Below are positions 31,059 through 40,446 of a stretch of DNA of 64,000 bases, piece by piece. Both the position numbers and the translations under genes were made by a program. The stretch is taken from positions 8,866,001 to 8,930,000 of the forward strand of contig NZ_AP028461.1 of NCBI RefSeq assembly GCF_033097365.1. The letters run 5' to 3'. Position 1 is the stretch's first letter. Each line of letters opens with the position of its first letter. The notes under the pieces were generated by a model. That model searched no databases, was not told the origin of the DNA, and saw nothing but the letters and a program-made list of their open reading frames with translations. This DNA comes from Actinoplanes sichuanensis (GTDB lineage: Bacteria; Actinomycetota; Actinomycetes; Mycobacteriales; Micromonosporaceae).

Positions 31059-31900
31059 CGGGAGAACTCCACCACCGCTCGGTCTTCGATCGGCCGGTAG
31101 CCCAGCCGGGGGTACAGGGCGTTGCTTGTCGGGTTCGCCAGGTCGGTGAAGAGGACCACGTCCGTCGCTCCGGCGTCCAACGCATTTCGGGTCGCGGCGG
31201 TCGTCGCGGCGCCGGCGAAACCCTGCCGGCGATGCTCGGGTGGGGTCCAGACGTACTGGACGCGGACCATGCCGGCCTCCGGCCTGGTGTAGACGGCCAT
31301 CGACACGGGTGCGCCGTCCGTCTCCCAGAGGGCTACGCCGCCGTGGCTCATCCGGTCGTCGACCGAGGCCTCCACATCGTTCGGCTTCTCGCCGATGTAC
31401 TCGTGGAAGCTCCGGAACCAGTCGATCAACAACGCTCGGTCGGCCGGCGTGGCCAGGCGGGCCGCGCCCGGTGGGAGCGGGTCGGGCGGAGTGAGCTCGG
31501 CCAGCTCGAACAGGCGCGTCTGCAGGCCGGTGTGAACTGTGCCACCGTGCTGTGCGGTCCAGGCCGCAGTGAACGCCGGGATGTCACGGACCAGCATGTT
31601 GACGGCGGCGGGTCGGTGCGACGAAAGGGCTGCGACGGCCTCCGGAACGGCCTCGGGTGGCACTTCGGTCAACGTGAGCGGATAGGGCGGGGTCTGCAGC
31701 AGGGCACCGGACACCTCATCGGTACGGTCGTCGGTCCACCAGCCCAGAATCGGATCGCTTTCCCCGTACACATGTGGGCCCTTGGAAAGCAGGGAGGCGG
31801 TGACCGTGAGCAGAACCGTGTGCCGGACCGGCGACGAACGCAGGAAAGGACCGGCGTACTCGGCGAAAGCCGAGACGTCGGAGGTGATGTGCCAGGTCAT
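31055..31900 (-). CDS. GNAT-family N-acetyltransferase
   Basis: 281 residues. The C-terminal half is a GNAT domain with the acetyl-CoA loop VWTPPEHRRQGFAGAATTAATRNA and the closing FTDLANPTSNALYPRLGYRPI. The N-terminal half is a degenerate GNAT-like region, as in tandem acetyltransferases. I chose ATG 31900, which overlaps the LLM gene's TGA; an ATG at 31909 is also possible. Substrate unknown. Confidence 0.88.
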   Translation of the reverse strand: MTWHITSDVSAFAEYAGPFLRSSPVRHTVLLTVTASLLSKGPHVYGESDPILGWWTDDRTDEVSGALLQTPPYPLTLTEVPPEAVPEAVAALSSHRPAAVNMLVRDIPAFTAAWTAQHGGTVHTGLQTRLFELAELTPPDPLPPGAARLATPADRALLIDWFRSFHEYIGEKPNDVEASVDDRMSHGGVALWETDGAPVSMAVYTRPEAGMVRVQYVWTPPEHRRQGFAGAATTAATRNALDAGATDVVLFTDLANPTSNALYPRLGYRPIEDRAVVEFSR

Positions 31901-32907
31901 CGGGTCCATGCTTTCGCGATGCGGGCCAGGCTGTCGATGCGGGTGGCCGGGTCGAAGACCGCGCCCGCCAGGATCAGCTCGTCCGCGCCGGTGCGGTCGG
32001 CGAGATCCGTCAGGGCGGCCACCACCTCGTCGGCGGTACCGGCGAACTGGGTGCCGGGCAGCGACTCCAGCACCGCGCGGTCCATGTCGGACAGCTGCCG
32101 CTGGGCGGCCGTCTCCGGGGAGACCATCGGGCCGAGGCGGCCGGTACGCAGACTGAGCGCCATCACCCGGCTCGGACCGGCCAGGTAGTGGGCCTCCTCG
32201 GTCGTCTCGGCGGCCAACACCGAGGCACTGACCATCACCCACGGCAACGGGAACCGTGGTGACGGCTGGTAACCGTCCCGGTACAGCCGCAGCGCGCCAT
32301 CCACATCGGAGGTCGCCGAGAAGTGGTACGCGAAACAGAACGGCAGCCCCAGCGCGGCCGCGATCTGCGCACCGTAGGTGGACGAGCCGAGGATCCAGAC
32401 CTCGGGAAACGACTCGGCGGCCGGAGTGGCGGACAGCCGGTCGGTGGGCACCCGCTCGTCGCCGAGCAGGCCCAGCAGCGTCTTCAGATGGTCGGGGAAC
32501 TGCTCGACCGTCAGATAGGGCGAAACGCCGCGCAACGCGGCCGCGGTCGCCTGGTCGGTGCCCGGCGCCCGGCCGATGCCCAGGTCGACACGACCCGGGT
32601 AGAGCGCCTCCAGCAGGGCGAACTGCTCGGCCACCACGAAGGGCATGTGGTTGGGCAGCATCACGCCGCCGGAACCGACCCGGATGTCACGGGTGTGCGC
32701 CGCGACCGCGCCGATCAGCACCGGCGGTGACGTCGACGCGACCGCCGGCATGTTGTGGTGCTCGGCCACCCAGAACCGGGAGAAGCCCAACTGGTCGGCG
32801 GCCGCCGCGATCTCCAGGGTGCCGCGCAGCGCATCGGCGCTGGTGTGGCCCTCGCGAACGGTGGCCAGGTCGAGCACGGACAACGGAACGCGTTTCGGTG
32901 CGGTCAT
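31897..32907 (-). CDS. LLM-class flavin-dependent oxidoreductase
   Basis: 336 residues of the luciferase-like monooxygenase fold (VPLSVLDLATVREG ... GFSRFWVAEHHNMPAVASTSPPVLIGAVAAHTRDIRVGSGGVMLPNH ... RVDLGIGRAPGTD ... EVWILGSSTYGAQIAAALGLPFCFAYHF). It is closest in pattern to MsnO8/YhbW-type FMN monooxygenases. The substrate is unknown. It starts the LLM-GNAT-MOSC operon, which looks like a small redox or detoxification unit. Confidence 0.9.
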   Translation of the reverse strand: MTAPKRVPLSVLDLATVREGHTSADALRGTLEIAAAADQLGFSRFWVAEHHNMPAVASTSPPVLIGAVAAHTRDIRVGSGGVMLPNHMPFVVAEQFALLEALYPGRVDLGIGRAPGTDQATAAALRGVSPYLTVEQFPDHLKTLLGLLGDERVPTDRLSATPAAESFPEVWILGSSTYGAQIAAALGLPFCFAYHFSATSDVDGALRLYRDGYQPSPRFPLPWVMVSASVLAAETTEEAHYLAGPSRVMALSLRTGRLGPMVSPETAAQRQLSDMDRAVLESLPGTQFAGTADEVVAALTDLADRTGADELILAGAVFDPATRIDSLARIAKAWTR

Positions 32908-32914
32908 GCGGGGC

Positions 32915-33325
32915 TCAATCTTTCCGGTTCGGAGAGCGGATCGCCTGCACGCCCACGGTCACCGCGCCGAGCGCGACACCGGGCACCAGCAGCCAGATCG
33001 GCCACGGGTAGATGCCGCCGCCGTTAGAGACGGTGACCAGGGCATAAACCACGACGTTCACCGCCGCCAGGGCGCCGAAGATCGTCCAGAGAACGATCAG
33101 GGCGGTCGGCAGACGACGGGTCCGACCGGCGCGCGATCCGGGACGAGGGAGGTCCTTCACGAGGACGAGCAACTCGGCGTGGGTGCGTGCGGCGTACGCC
33201 AGACCGATGCGCTCGTCATACTCATGCAACGACAGACGGCCCTCGTCGAGCGCGAACTTCAGCCGGTCGGCGATCTGCTGGCGGTCGGTGTCCGCCGCGC
33301 GCAGGTTTTCGACCTCTTTGGACAT
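32915..33325 (-). CDS. DUF1707 membrane protein
   Basis: 136 residues. The N-terminal DUF1707 segment (NLRAADTDRQQIADRLKFALDEGRLSLHEYDERIGLAYAARTHAELLVLVKDLP) is characteristic of actinobacterial SHOCT-like proteins. Two membrane spans follow (~75-95 and ~105-125) and a basic tail. Function unknown. It ends eight bases upstream of the LLM gene on the same strand and may be cotranscribed. Confidence 0.9.
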   Translation of the reverse strand: MSKEVENLRAADTDRQQIADRLKFALDEGRLSLHEYDERIGLAYAARTHAELLVLVKDLPRPGSRAGRTRRLPTALIVLWTIFGALAAVNVVVYALVTVSNGGGIYPWPIWLLVPGVALGAVTVGVQAIRSPNRKD

Positions 33326-33373
33326 CGCCGCCCCCTCGTCACGCTCTTCCCGTCAGGCTATCGCGACGGCCCC

Positions 33374-34630
33374 TCAGACGAGCTCCGTGGCCAGCCGCTC
33401 CCCGGCATGCCGGTCGGCCCGGGCCATCGAGCCCTCCGGGATCGCGGCGACCCCGGTGGCCAGCAGCAGAACCGCCGACGCGAACACGAACGACCAGGGC
33501 AGACCGCCCGGCTGGTCGACGATCACACCGGCCAGGGCACCGCCGGCCGCGCTGCCGCTGACCGAGACGGTGACCATCCAGGTGTACGCCTCGTTCAGCA
33601 TGCCGGCCGGGGAGATCCGGCCGACCAGACTGTTCTCCACGGTCAGTGCGGGCGCGATGGTGGCGCCACCCAGCACGAGAGCGGCACCCAGCCAGATCGG
33701 GCTCGGCATGAACGCGAGCACCAGGAAACTCGCCGACACCGCACCCAGCAGCCACGCGAACTGCCGGGACAGGGCCATCGCCGGGCGGCGCGTGCCGAAC
33801 CAGATGCCGCCGATCGTGCTGCCGATCCCCCAGACACCCAGCAGCACGCCGCCGAGGGCTTCGCCGCCACCGTGCTGGGCCGCGTAGGCCGGAACGATCA
33901 CACCGGCCGCGCCGAACGCCGTGCCGAGGGCGGTGACACACAGCAGCAACGCCGGGAACCCCCTCGTCCGCAGCGGGCCCAGGCCCTTCGCCGCGGTCTC
34001 CGGATCATGGGTGCCGCGATGCCGCATCACCGGCAGCCGGGCCACCCACGCCGTGCCGACCAGCGTCACCACACCGGCGCAGATCAGTGCGGCGGCCGGG
34101 TCGGCGGTGGCCACCAGGAACGCCGCGACAAGCATCGGGCCGAGCACGAACACCAGCTCGAACAGGGAGGTCTCGGCGGCGATCGCGGCCGACCGCAGCT
34201 CGAGCCGGCCGGTGCCGGGGGCGGTCATGTCCGTCCACGCGCGACGGATCGCGGCTGTCGACGGCGGGTAGGTGGCACCGGCCGCCGCCGACGCCATGAA
34301 GATCCACTCCAGGTTGTCCGCGCCACCTCGGCTCGCCAGCAGCAGGCCGGCCAGGGCCAACGGGTGCAGAATCGCGGTCGCCAGCAGGATCGGGCCGGCG
34401 CCGATCCGGTCGGCCAACCGGCCCGCGACCGGGCTCAGCGCCGCACCGGCCAGGGCATAGACGCCGCCGGCCAGACCGGCCGCCGCGTACCGCCCGGTGG
34501 TCTGCTCCACCAGCAGGAGCAGCGCCAGCGGGGTCATGCCGATGCCCAGCCGGGCCAGGATGCCGATGCCCAGCAGAACCTTCGCTCCCGGCAGTTGCCA
34601 CACGCCAAGGTACTGACGCAATGCGGTCAC
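33374..34630 (-). CDS. major facilitator superfamily transporter
   Basis: 418 residues with 12 predicted membrane helices and the MFS loop 2-3 motif region ([19 protein letters not shown]). It is of drug:proton antiporter or efflux type by general pattern, with unknown substrate. The start is GTG at 34630. The neighbouring htpX and DUF1707 genes point the same way but are separated by short gaps. Confidence 0.88.
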   Translation of the reverse strand: MTALRQYLGVWQLPGAKVLLGIGILARLGIGMTPLALLLLVEQTTGRYAAAGLAGGVYALAGAALSPVAGRLADRIGAGPILLATAILHPLALAGLLLASRGGADNLEWIFMASAAAGATYPPSTAAIRRAWTDMTAPGTGRLELRSAAIAAETSLFELVFVLGPMLVAAFLVATADPAAALICAGVVTLVGTAWVARLPVMRHRGTHDPETAAKGLGPLRTRGFPALLLCVTALGTAFGAAGVIVPAYAAQHGGGEALGGVLLGVWGIGSTIGGIWFGTRRPAMALSRQFAWLLGAVSASFLVLAFMPSPIWLGAALVLGGATIAPALTVENSLVGRISPAGMLNEAYTWMVTVSVSGSAAGGALAGVIVDQPGGLPWSFVFASAVLLLATGVAAIPEGSMARADRHAGERLATELV

Positions 34631-34725
34631 AGAGAGCCTCCGGCTGCCAAGATCGGTAACGAGCGAAACGCTCTTCGAGGCTAACCTCGGCGTGCCGGAG
34701 GCTCATCCGGTTTATGGGCAGCGTC

Positions 34726-35592
34726 TCACCGGTGCCGGGTCAGGGCCGCCTGCTCGTGCAGGCGGCGGACCCGCTCCTGCATCGGCGGGTGCGTGCTGAA
34801 CAGGGCGGCCAGCCCGCCACCGGCGAACGGGTTGGCGATCATCAGGTGGGCGGCGCTCGCCAGGCGGCCGTCGGCCGGCAGGGGTACGCGGGCCGTACCG
34901 TAATGGATCTTCTCCAGGGCACTGGCCAGGGCGAGCGGGTCGCCGGTAAGCGTGGCGCCGGAGGCGTCCGCCTGGAACTCGCGGTTACGGGAGATCGCCA
35001 GCTGGATGATCGACGCGGCCAGCGGGCCGAGAATCATCATCAACAGCAGGCCCGCCGGGTTCGGGCTGTCCTCGTCGTCACCGCCGAACGGCAGGAAGAA
35101 CGCCAGGTTCGCGAGCATCGTGACGATGCCGGCCAGGCCCGCGGCGACGCTGGAGATGAGGATGTCGCGGTTGTAGACGTGCGACAGCTCGTGACCGATC
35201 ACCGCCCGCATCTCGCGCGGCTCCAGCAGGTTCAGGATGCCGGTGGTCACCGCCACCGCGGCGTGCTGCGGATCACGGCCGGTCGCGAACGCGTTCGGCT
35301 GCATCGTCGGCGAGACGTAGAGCCTCGGCATCGGCTGACCCGCAGTGTCGGCGAGCTCACGGACGATCGCATAGAGCCCCGGCAGCTCCGCCTCGGTCAC
35401 CGGGCGGGCGCCCATCGCCCGCAACGCGATCCGGTCGGAATAGAAGTAGCTGACAGCGTTGGCCACCAGCGAGACGAACACGGCGAGCACCAGGCCGGTG
35501 CTGCCGCCGAGCCAGAACCCCACGGCCAGGATGAGGCCGGTGAGCAGACCCAGGAGGGCGGCCGTCTTGAGGCCGTTGTGATGGCTGGACAA
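34726..35592 (-). CDS. htpX: M48-family membrane zinc protease HtpX, TTG start
   Basis: 288 residues, the usual HtpX length. Two N-terminal membrane spans, the catalytic HELSH in AVIGHELSHVYNRDI (~138-142), the third ligand Glu in NREFQADASGA, and two more hydrophobic segments between them. HtpX degrades misfolded membrane proteins. The only start with a good ribosome-binding site is TTG at 35592, six bases after GAAGGAG; longer frames cover unrelated sequence. A 10-bp hairpin in the leader ends just before that site. Confidence 0.9.
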   Translation of the reverse strand: MSSHHNGLKTAALLGLLTGLILAVGFWLGGSTGLVLAVFVSLVANAVSYFYSDRIALRAMGARPVTEAELPGLYAIVRELADTAGQPMPRLYVSPTMQPNAFATGRDPQHAAVAVTTGILNLLEPREMRAVIGHELSHVYNRDILISSVAAGLAGIVTMLANLAFFLPFGGDDEDSPNPAGLLLMMILGPLAASIIQLAISRNREFQADASGATLTGDPLALASALEKIHYGTARVPLPADGRLASAAHLMIANPFAGGGLAALFSTHPPMQERVRRLHEQAALTRHR

Positions 35593-35605
35593 CTTCGACT
35601 CCTTC

Positions 35606-35632
35606 GGAATGCGGGCTCGTGACCCGCATTCC
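35606..35632 (-). promoter_or_regulatory. leader hairpin abutting the htpX ribosome-binding site
   Basis: GGAATGCGGG (35606-35615) and CCCGCATTCC (35623-35632) form a perfect 10-bp stem with a seven-base loop. On the mRNA it ends directly before GAAGGAG. It could be a translational or heat-sensitive control, or a remnant terminator; there is no T-run. Confidence 0.45.
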
Positions 35633-35692
35633 AAGGAACATCGGTTTCCTACGTGTTCATCCGTGTGCGCGCTGTGACTTCGCTGAAGGCCG

Positions 35693-37399
35693 TCAGAAGA
35701 CCTCTTCGCAGTTGAGGTAGATGTCCGGAGCCGGCTCGGTGGAGCCGAGCAGGCAGCGGTCGCGGTCCGGTCCGCCGTCCATGTAGACCGACGGGCCCGA
35801 CCCGGCGTGCCCCCACAGGATGTCGTCGCCGGGGCCGCCGTAGAGGAAGGCGGCGCCACCCACACCGTCGAGGCGGTCGTCACCGCCCAGGCCGTAGATC
35901 TTGTCGCCGCCGCCGTAGCCCTTGATCTCGTTGTCCGCGTCGGTCCCGGTGATCTGGTCCGCGAACGGCGTGCCCCAGACGTCCTCGATGTCCGCGCCGA
36001 GCGTGTCGCCCTCGCCGGCCGCACCGTCGTCGCCCTGCGCACCGTCCAGGTCGATGGTGATCGGGCGGTCGTAGGTGGTGAACTCGACACGGTCCCGGCC
36101 GTCGCCACCGATGATCACGTCGGCGGCGATGGCGATCGGCTCGACCGTGGATTCGACGTTGTCGCCGAGCAGGATGTCGTCGCCGGCCTTGCCGTCGATC
36201 TGGTCACGACCCGGTCCACCGGAGATGTGGTCGGTCGCGGGTGAGCCCATGAGGACGTCGTCACCGGCTCCGCCCTCCAACATGGAACCCTGCGCCGAGG
36301 CGTAGAGGTGGTCGGCGCCCTTGCCGCCGGTGAAGCCGACGAAGCCGGCGGTGATCGTGTCGCGCTCACCGGACTGACCGTCGTCCCCGGTCACCCCGTC
36401 CGCGTCGGCGGTGACCGGCAGGGTGCGCTCGCGGTAGGTCACCCAGTCACCGCCGCTGCCGATCAGGGTGTCGGAGTCGGACCAGCCACGCCGGTAGTCC
36501 CACTCACGGAACTCGTCCCCGCCGGGGCCGCCGTCGACCCGGTCGTTGCCGAGGCCGCCGCTCACCTCGTCCGCGCCCGGACCGCCGTAGATCTTGTCGG
36601 CACCGTCACCGCCGTACACCATGTCGTCGCCGTTGCCGGCGTCCAGGGTGTCGTCACCGGTGAATCCGGCCATGCTGTCGTTGCCGTTGCCACCGTAGAG
36701 GTGATCGACGGTGTCGACGCCACCGCTGGCCCAGTCGTGGCCCATGACGGTGTCGTGGCCGTCGCGTCCGTAGACGGTGTCGCCGCCCGGCCCGCCGAAC
36801 ATGTAGTCGTCGCCGGCGCCGCCGTCGATGCCGTCGTTGCCGGAACCGCCGTTGATCGAGTCGTTGCCGTCCTGTCCCCAGATCAGGTCGTTACCGGTAC
36901 TGCTGTCGGTGTCGCCCATGATGTCGCCGATGGTGTCGTTGCCCTTGCCACCCGCGATGCGGTCGTTGCCGGCCTGGCCCCACAGGATGTCGGCGCCGGT
37001 ACCGCCCCAGATGCGGTCGTCGCCGGTGCCGGCCCACACGGCCATCCGGACATCGGTGCGGTTGACCACGGCGTCGTGGCCGTTGCCGAGGGAGACCCGG
37101 ATCCAGGCGGGGTTCTTGGTGGTGGTGCAGCGGACCTTGGTCTTGTCACCCTTGACGGCTTTACAGCCCTTGCCGGCGCGGATGGCGACCCGGTCGTCGA
37201 AGGTGACGGTACGTCCGCTGCGGGTGATGTTGACGCTGTTCGCCTGGTTGGCGGCGGCGACGAAGGTCACCTGGTCGGCGTTCGCCGTGGCGGCGCCGGT
37301 GCTCGCGGCCTGGGCGGGTGAGGCCAGGAGAATGGCCGAGGCGGTGGTGAGTACGGCCAGGCCGCTACGGAGCAGCCACTGTGTACGAATCATGGACAC
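35693..37399 (-). CDS. secreted RTX-type calcium-binding protein
   Basis: 568 residues. A signal peptide (TQWLLRSGLAVLTTASAILLASPAQAA, ~5-32) precedes a unique domain of about 80 residues with a Cys pair (KGCKAVKGDKTKVRC), then about 25 hemolysin-type nonapeptide repeats (GGxGxDxxx, for example GNDRIAGGKGNDTIGD, GGPGGDTVYGRDGHDTVMG). No enzymatic domain is visible, so it may act as a calcium-folded surface or matrix protein. The C-terminus has another Cys pair (RCLLGSTEPAPDIYLNCEE). Confidence 0.9.
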   Translation of the reverse strand: MSMIRTQWLLRSGLAVLTTASAILLASPAQAASTGAATANADQVTFVAAANQANSVNITRSGRTVTFDDRVAIRAGKGCKAVKGDKTKVRCTTTKNPAWIRVSLGNGHDAVVNRTDVRMAVWAGTGDDRIWGGTGADILWGQAGNDRIAGGKGNDTIGDIMGDTDSSTGNDLIWGQDGNDSINGGSGNDGIDGGAGDDYMFGGPGGDTVYGRDGHDTVMGHDWASGGVDTVDHLYGGNGNDSMAGFTGDDTLDAGNGDDMVYGGDGADKIYGGPGADEVSGGLGNDRVDGGPGGDEFREWDYRRGWSDSDTLIGSGGDWVTYRERTLPVTADADGVTGDDGQSGERDTITAGFVGFTGGKGADHLYASAQGSMLEGGAGDDVLMGSPATDHISGGPGRDQIDGKAGDDILLGDNVESTVEPIAIAADVIIGGDGRDRVEFTTYDRPITIDLDGAQGDDGAAGEGDTLGADIEDVWGTPFADQITGTDADNEIKGYGGGDKIYGLGGDDRLDGVGGAAFLYGGPGDDILWGHAGSGPSVYMDGGPDRDRCLLGSTEPAPDIYLNCEEVF

Positions 37400-37444
37400 G
37401 CGTGGATTGTAGGACGAAACCGTTCCGTCGTCGCCCCCGTAAAA

Positions 37445-38932
37445 TCAGGTGAGGGCGTTCAGTAGCAGCTGGGGGGCGAAGCCCAGGAAGACCGCCAGCG
37501 CGGTGGCAGCGGTCAATGCGGCGGCCACCGGGACGTCCACCCGGTGGCGGGGATGGGTGGCGTCGTAGATCAGGCCCGGATCCGCCACGTGGATACCGGG
37601 GTGGTCGGGGACCGTGTAGAGCAACGCGGCCACCCGCACGTAGTAGGCAAGGGCCACCACCGCGTTGATGACCACCACCGCGGCCAGCCAGATCCAGCCC
37701 TCCGCCACCAGGGCTTCGACCACCGAGACCTTTGCGAACAAGCCCGCCAAGCCCGGGGGTAGGCCGGCGAGACCGGCCATCGCCAGTACGAACACCGCGC
37801 CCAGCCATGGGTGACGACGGGCGGCACCGCGGAAGTCCGCCAACGTACCGCCGTCGGCCTCGGCCTGCTCGGCGGTGGGGATCAGGGTCGTCGGCGGGCG
37901 TAGCGCCACCACCACACCGAAGGCGATCAGCTCCAGGACCACGAAGAAGACGGCGTAGGCCAGGGCGGCCGGAACACCCGGGGCGCCCATCGCCAACGCC
38001 GCCAGGATGTAGCCGGCCTGGGCCACCGACGACCAGGCGAGCAGGCGGACCATCCGGGTCTGCCGCAGTGCCACCAGATTGCCGACCGTCATCGTCAGGA
38101 CGGCCAGGGCCGACATCACCGCGCCGGTGTCCAGGTGGGCCACCACGGCGGCCAGGGCCAGGACGCCGCCCAGCTTCGAGGCGGTGGAGAGGTAGGCGGC
38201 GATCGGCACCGGGGCGCCGTCGTAGGTGGCCGGGGCCCAGGCGTGCAGCGGAACCGCGGCGACCTTGAAGGCCAGGCCGATCACCAGGAGCGCGGCGCCG
38301 ACCCCGGCCAACGCGGCGAACGGGGTGGCGGCCGGGCCGAGCAGGGCCAGGTGGACGGTGCCGGTGGCGGCGTAGTTCAGGGCGATTCCGAGGAGAGCGA
38401 TCGCCGTCGAGACGACGCTGACCACGAAGAACGTCAGCGAGGCCGCGGCCGGCCGAAGATCCGGGCGCTCGATCGGGGCATAGCGGCGGAGGCCGACCAG
38501 CACGTACAGCGGGATGGTCAGGGTCTCCAGGCCGACGATCAGGGTCAGCAGGTCACCCGCGTAGGCGACGGTCACGCCACCGGTCATCGAACACGCGAGC
38601 AGGAAACAATACTCGCCGGCGGGAGCGGCGCCGATCCGGAGCGTGGGCACCGACAGGGCCAGGACTCCGGCGGTCAGGACACCGAAGAGGGCCGCGGTCA
38701 CGGCGGCCGGCCAGGTCGGCACCCAGGAACAGCCGCCGGTGGCGCAGAACGTCGGATCCCACCGGCCCACCGAGAGCGCGCCGGCTGCGGTGGCGAGCGC
38801 GCCGAGGACCGTCACGCCGATGATCACCGGTCGACGGCCGGTGAACAGGTCGGCCAGCAGGGCCAGGACCGCGGTCCCAGCGGCCAGGTAGAGCGGCAGC
38901 AACGCGATGTGGTCGACGGCCTGGCTTCTCAT
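37445..38932 (-). CDS. nuoN: NADH-quinone oxidoreductase subunit N
   Basis: 495 residues, an antiporter-like membrane subunit of complex I with about 14 helices and the conserved proton-channel Lys/His region (LASKLGG-like YLSTASKLGGVLALAAVV, FSLAGLPP-like AMAGLAGLPPGLAGLFAKV). ATG 38932 overlaps the nuoM stop (ATGA). It is the last gene of the nuo operon. Confidence 0.93.
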   Translation of the reverse strand: MRSQAVDHIALLPLYLAAGTAVLALLADLFTGRRPVIIGVTVLGALATAAGALSVGRWDPTFCATGGCSWVPTWPAAVTAALFGVLTAGVLALSVPTLRIGAAPAGEYCFLLACSMTGGVTVAYAGDLLTLIVGLETLTIPLYVLVGLRRYAPIERPDLRPAAASLTFFVVSVVSTAIALLGIALNYAATGTVHLALLGPAATPFAALAGVGAALLVIGLAFKVAAVPLHAWAPATYDGAPVPIAAYLSTASKLGGVLALAAVVAHLDTGAVMSALAVLTMTVGNLVALRQTRMVRLLAWSSVAQAGYILAALAMGAPGVPAALAYAVFFVVLELIAFGVVVALRPPTTLIPTAEQAEADGGTLADFRGAARRHPWLGAVFVLAMAGLAGLPPGLAGLFAKVSVVEALVAEGWIWLAAVVVINAVVALAYYVRVAALLYTVPDHPGIHVADPGLIYDATHPRHRVDVPVAAALTAATALAVFLGFAPQLLLNALT

Positions 38933-40446
38933 GGGCGGATTCCCAGCAGGGTGGTCAGCGGAAGTTCGGTGCCGGACAAGACCAGGGCGGGGGCGACGCC
39001 GACGGCCAGGGTCAGGAGGATCAGCGGAGACCAGGCCAGCCACTCGGTGCCGCTGATGGCGGGGGCCACCAACCGTACCTCCGGGGTGGCCGGACCGTGC
39101 GTCACGCGGCGCAGCAGACGCAGGAAGTAGGCGGCCGTCAGGGCGCCGCCGATCGCGGCGATCGCGGCCAGGGTCAGCCAGAGCGGGCCGCCCCGGTCGA
39201 CGGCGGCGATCACCGCGAACGCCTCGCCCCAGAAACCGGCCAGGCCGGGCAGCCCCAGCGAGGCGATCGCGGCGAACCCGAACAGGCCGGCCAGGCGCGG
39301 GGCGGTCTCCCGCAGGCCGCTCAACTGGTTGAGGGAACCGGTACCGGCCCGTTCCTTGATCGTTCCGGCCAGGAAGAACAGCAGGCCGGTGATCAGGCCG
39401 TGCGCGACGTTGCCGAGCAGGGCGGCCTGGATGCCGGCGATCGACAGGGTGGCGATGCCGAGCAGCACGAAACCCATGTGGCCCACGCTGGAGTAGGCGA
39501 TCAGGCGTTTCAGCTCGGTCTGGCGCAGGCAGATCAGGGCACCTGCGATGATCGCGATGACGGCCAGGATGCCGAGCACCGGGGACGCCCAGGCGGCGCC
39601 GTCGGGGGCGACACCCAGGCCGACCCGGATCAGGCCGTAGGTGCCCATCTTCAACAGCACCCCGGCCAGGATCACCGAGCCGACCGTCGGGGCCTCGGTG
39701 TGCGCGTCGGGCAGCCAGGTGTGCAGCGGCCAGAGCGGGGCCTTCACCGCGAACGCAATCGCCAGCAGCGCGAACGCCGCGCACTGGGTGGTCCGGTCGA
39801 GGTGCGGGAAGCCGGTGAGCTCGATCAGGTCGCCGGTGCCCGCCTCGGTGACCACGAGCAGGACACCGAGCAGCAGCAGGACCGAGCCGGCCAGGGTATA
39901 GAGGACGAATTTGCGGGCCGCGGCACGGCGGTTCGGGCCGCCCCAGCCGGCGATCACCGCGTACATCGGCAGGAGCACGACCTCGAAGAACAGGAAGAAC
40001 AGGATCAGGTCGAGGGCCAGGAAGGTGCCGAGCACACCCACTTCGAGGATCAGCAGCAGCGCGGCCAGGCCCTTCTTCGGCGTGTACGCGCAGCAGAGCA
40101 CCGTGAGCAGCCCGGTGAGCACGATCAGCGGGTAGGACACCCCGTCGACGCCGAGGTGGAACTCGAGCCCCAGGGCCGGCACCCACGGTAGGTCCAGGTC
40201 GATCCACGGCACCAGCGGCGTGTGGTCCGTGGGCGTGTAGGCGAACCAGCCGCCGTCGGCCGGACGGGCCAGAACCGGCAGCACCGAGAGCACGAACGTG
40301 ACCGCGGCGAAGGTGATGGCGGCGGGCCTGGTCCGGGTGGCCGGGAGCAGCGCCACCACGATCGCGCCCAGAGCGGGCACCACGAGCAGCGCGATCAGCA
40401 GGACCTGCGGCCAGGACCAGGCGGGCTCTATGTAGTCGCGGTACAT
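38929..40446 (-). CDS. nuoM: NADH-quinone oxidoreductase subunit M
   Basis: 505 residues with the NuoM signature GVDGVSYPLIVLTGLLTVLCC, KAPLWPLHTWLPDAHTEAPTVGSVILAGVLLKMGTYGLIR and SLGLPGLAGFWGE. A proton-pumping antiporter-like subunit. I chose ATG 40446 because it shares a base with the nuoL stop (TGATG); four extra upstream codons are possible. Confidence 0.95.
   Translation of the reverse strand: MYRDYIEPAWSWPQVLLIALLVVPALGAIVVALLPATRTRPAAITFAAVTFVLSVLPVLARPADGGWFAYTPTDHTPLVPWIDLDLPWVPALGLEFHLGVDGVSYPLIVLTGLLTVLCCAYTPKKGLAALLLILEVGVLGTFLALDLILFFLFFEVVLLPMYAVIAGWGGPNRRAAARKFVLYTLAGSVLLLLGVLLVVTEAGTGDLIELTGFPHLDRTTQCAAFALLAIAFAVKAPLWPLHTWLPDAHTEAPTVGSVILAGVLLKMGTYGLIRVGLGVAPDGAAWASPVLGILAVIAIIAGALICLRQTELKRLIAYSSVGHMGFVLLGIATLSIAGIQAALLGNVAHGLITGLLFFLAGTIKERAGTGSLNQLSGLRETAPRLAGLFGFAAIASLGLPGLAGFWGEAFAVIAAVDRGGPLWLTLAAIAAIGGALTAAYFLRLLRRVTHGPATPEVRLVAPAISGTEWLAWSPLILLTLAVGVAPALVLSGTELPLTTLLGIRP

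Noticed and set aside
32645-34684. A plus-strand open frame of 679 codons
   Set aside because: It runs opposite the LLM, DUF1707 and MFS genes, has His/Arg/Gln-rich low-complexity sequence and no similarity to any family; it is a GC-skew shadow of real genes.
35807-37321. Short recurrent units suggesting a CRISPR or minisatellite
   Set aside because: The units encode GGxGxD nonapeptides of the RTX protein, vary at the DNA level and lack spacer structure.
39097-40191. Long plus-strand frames across nuoM and nuoL
   Set aside because: Gln/Gly/Arg/Asp-rich translations opposite membrane-protein genes are typical antisense artefacts of high-GC coding DNA.
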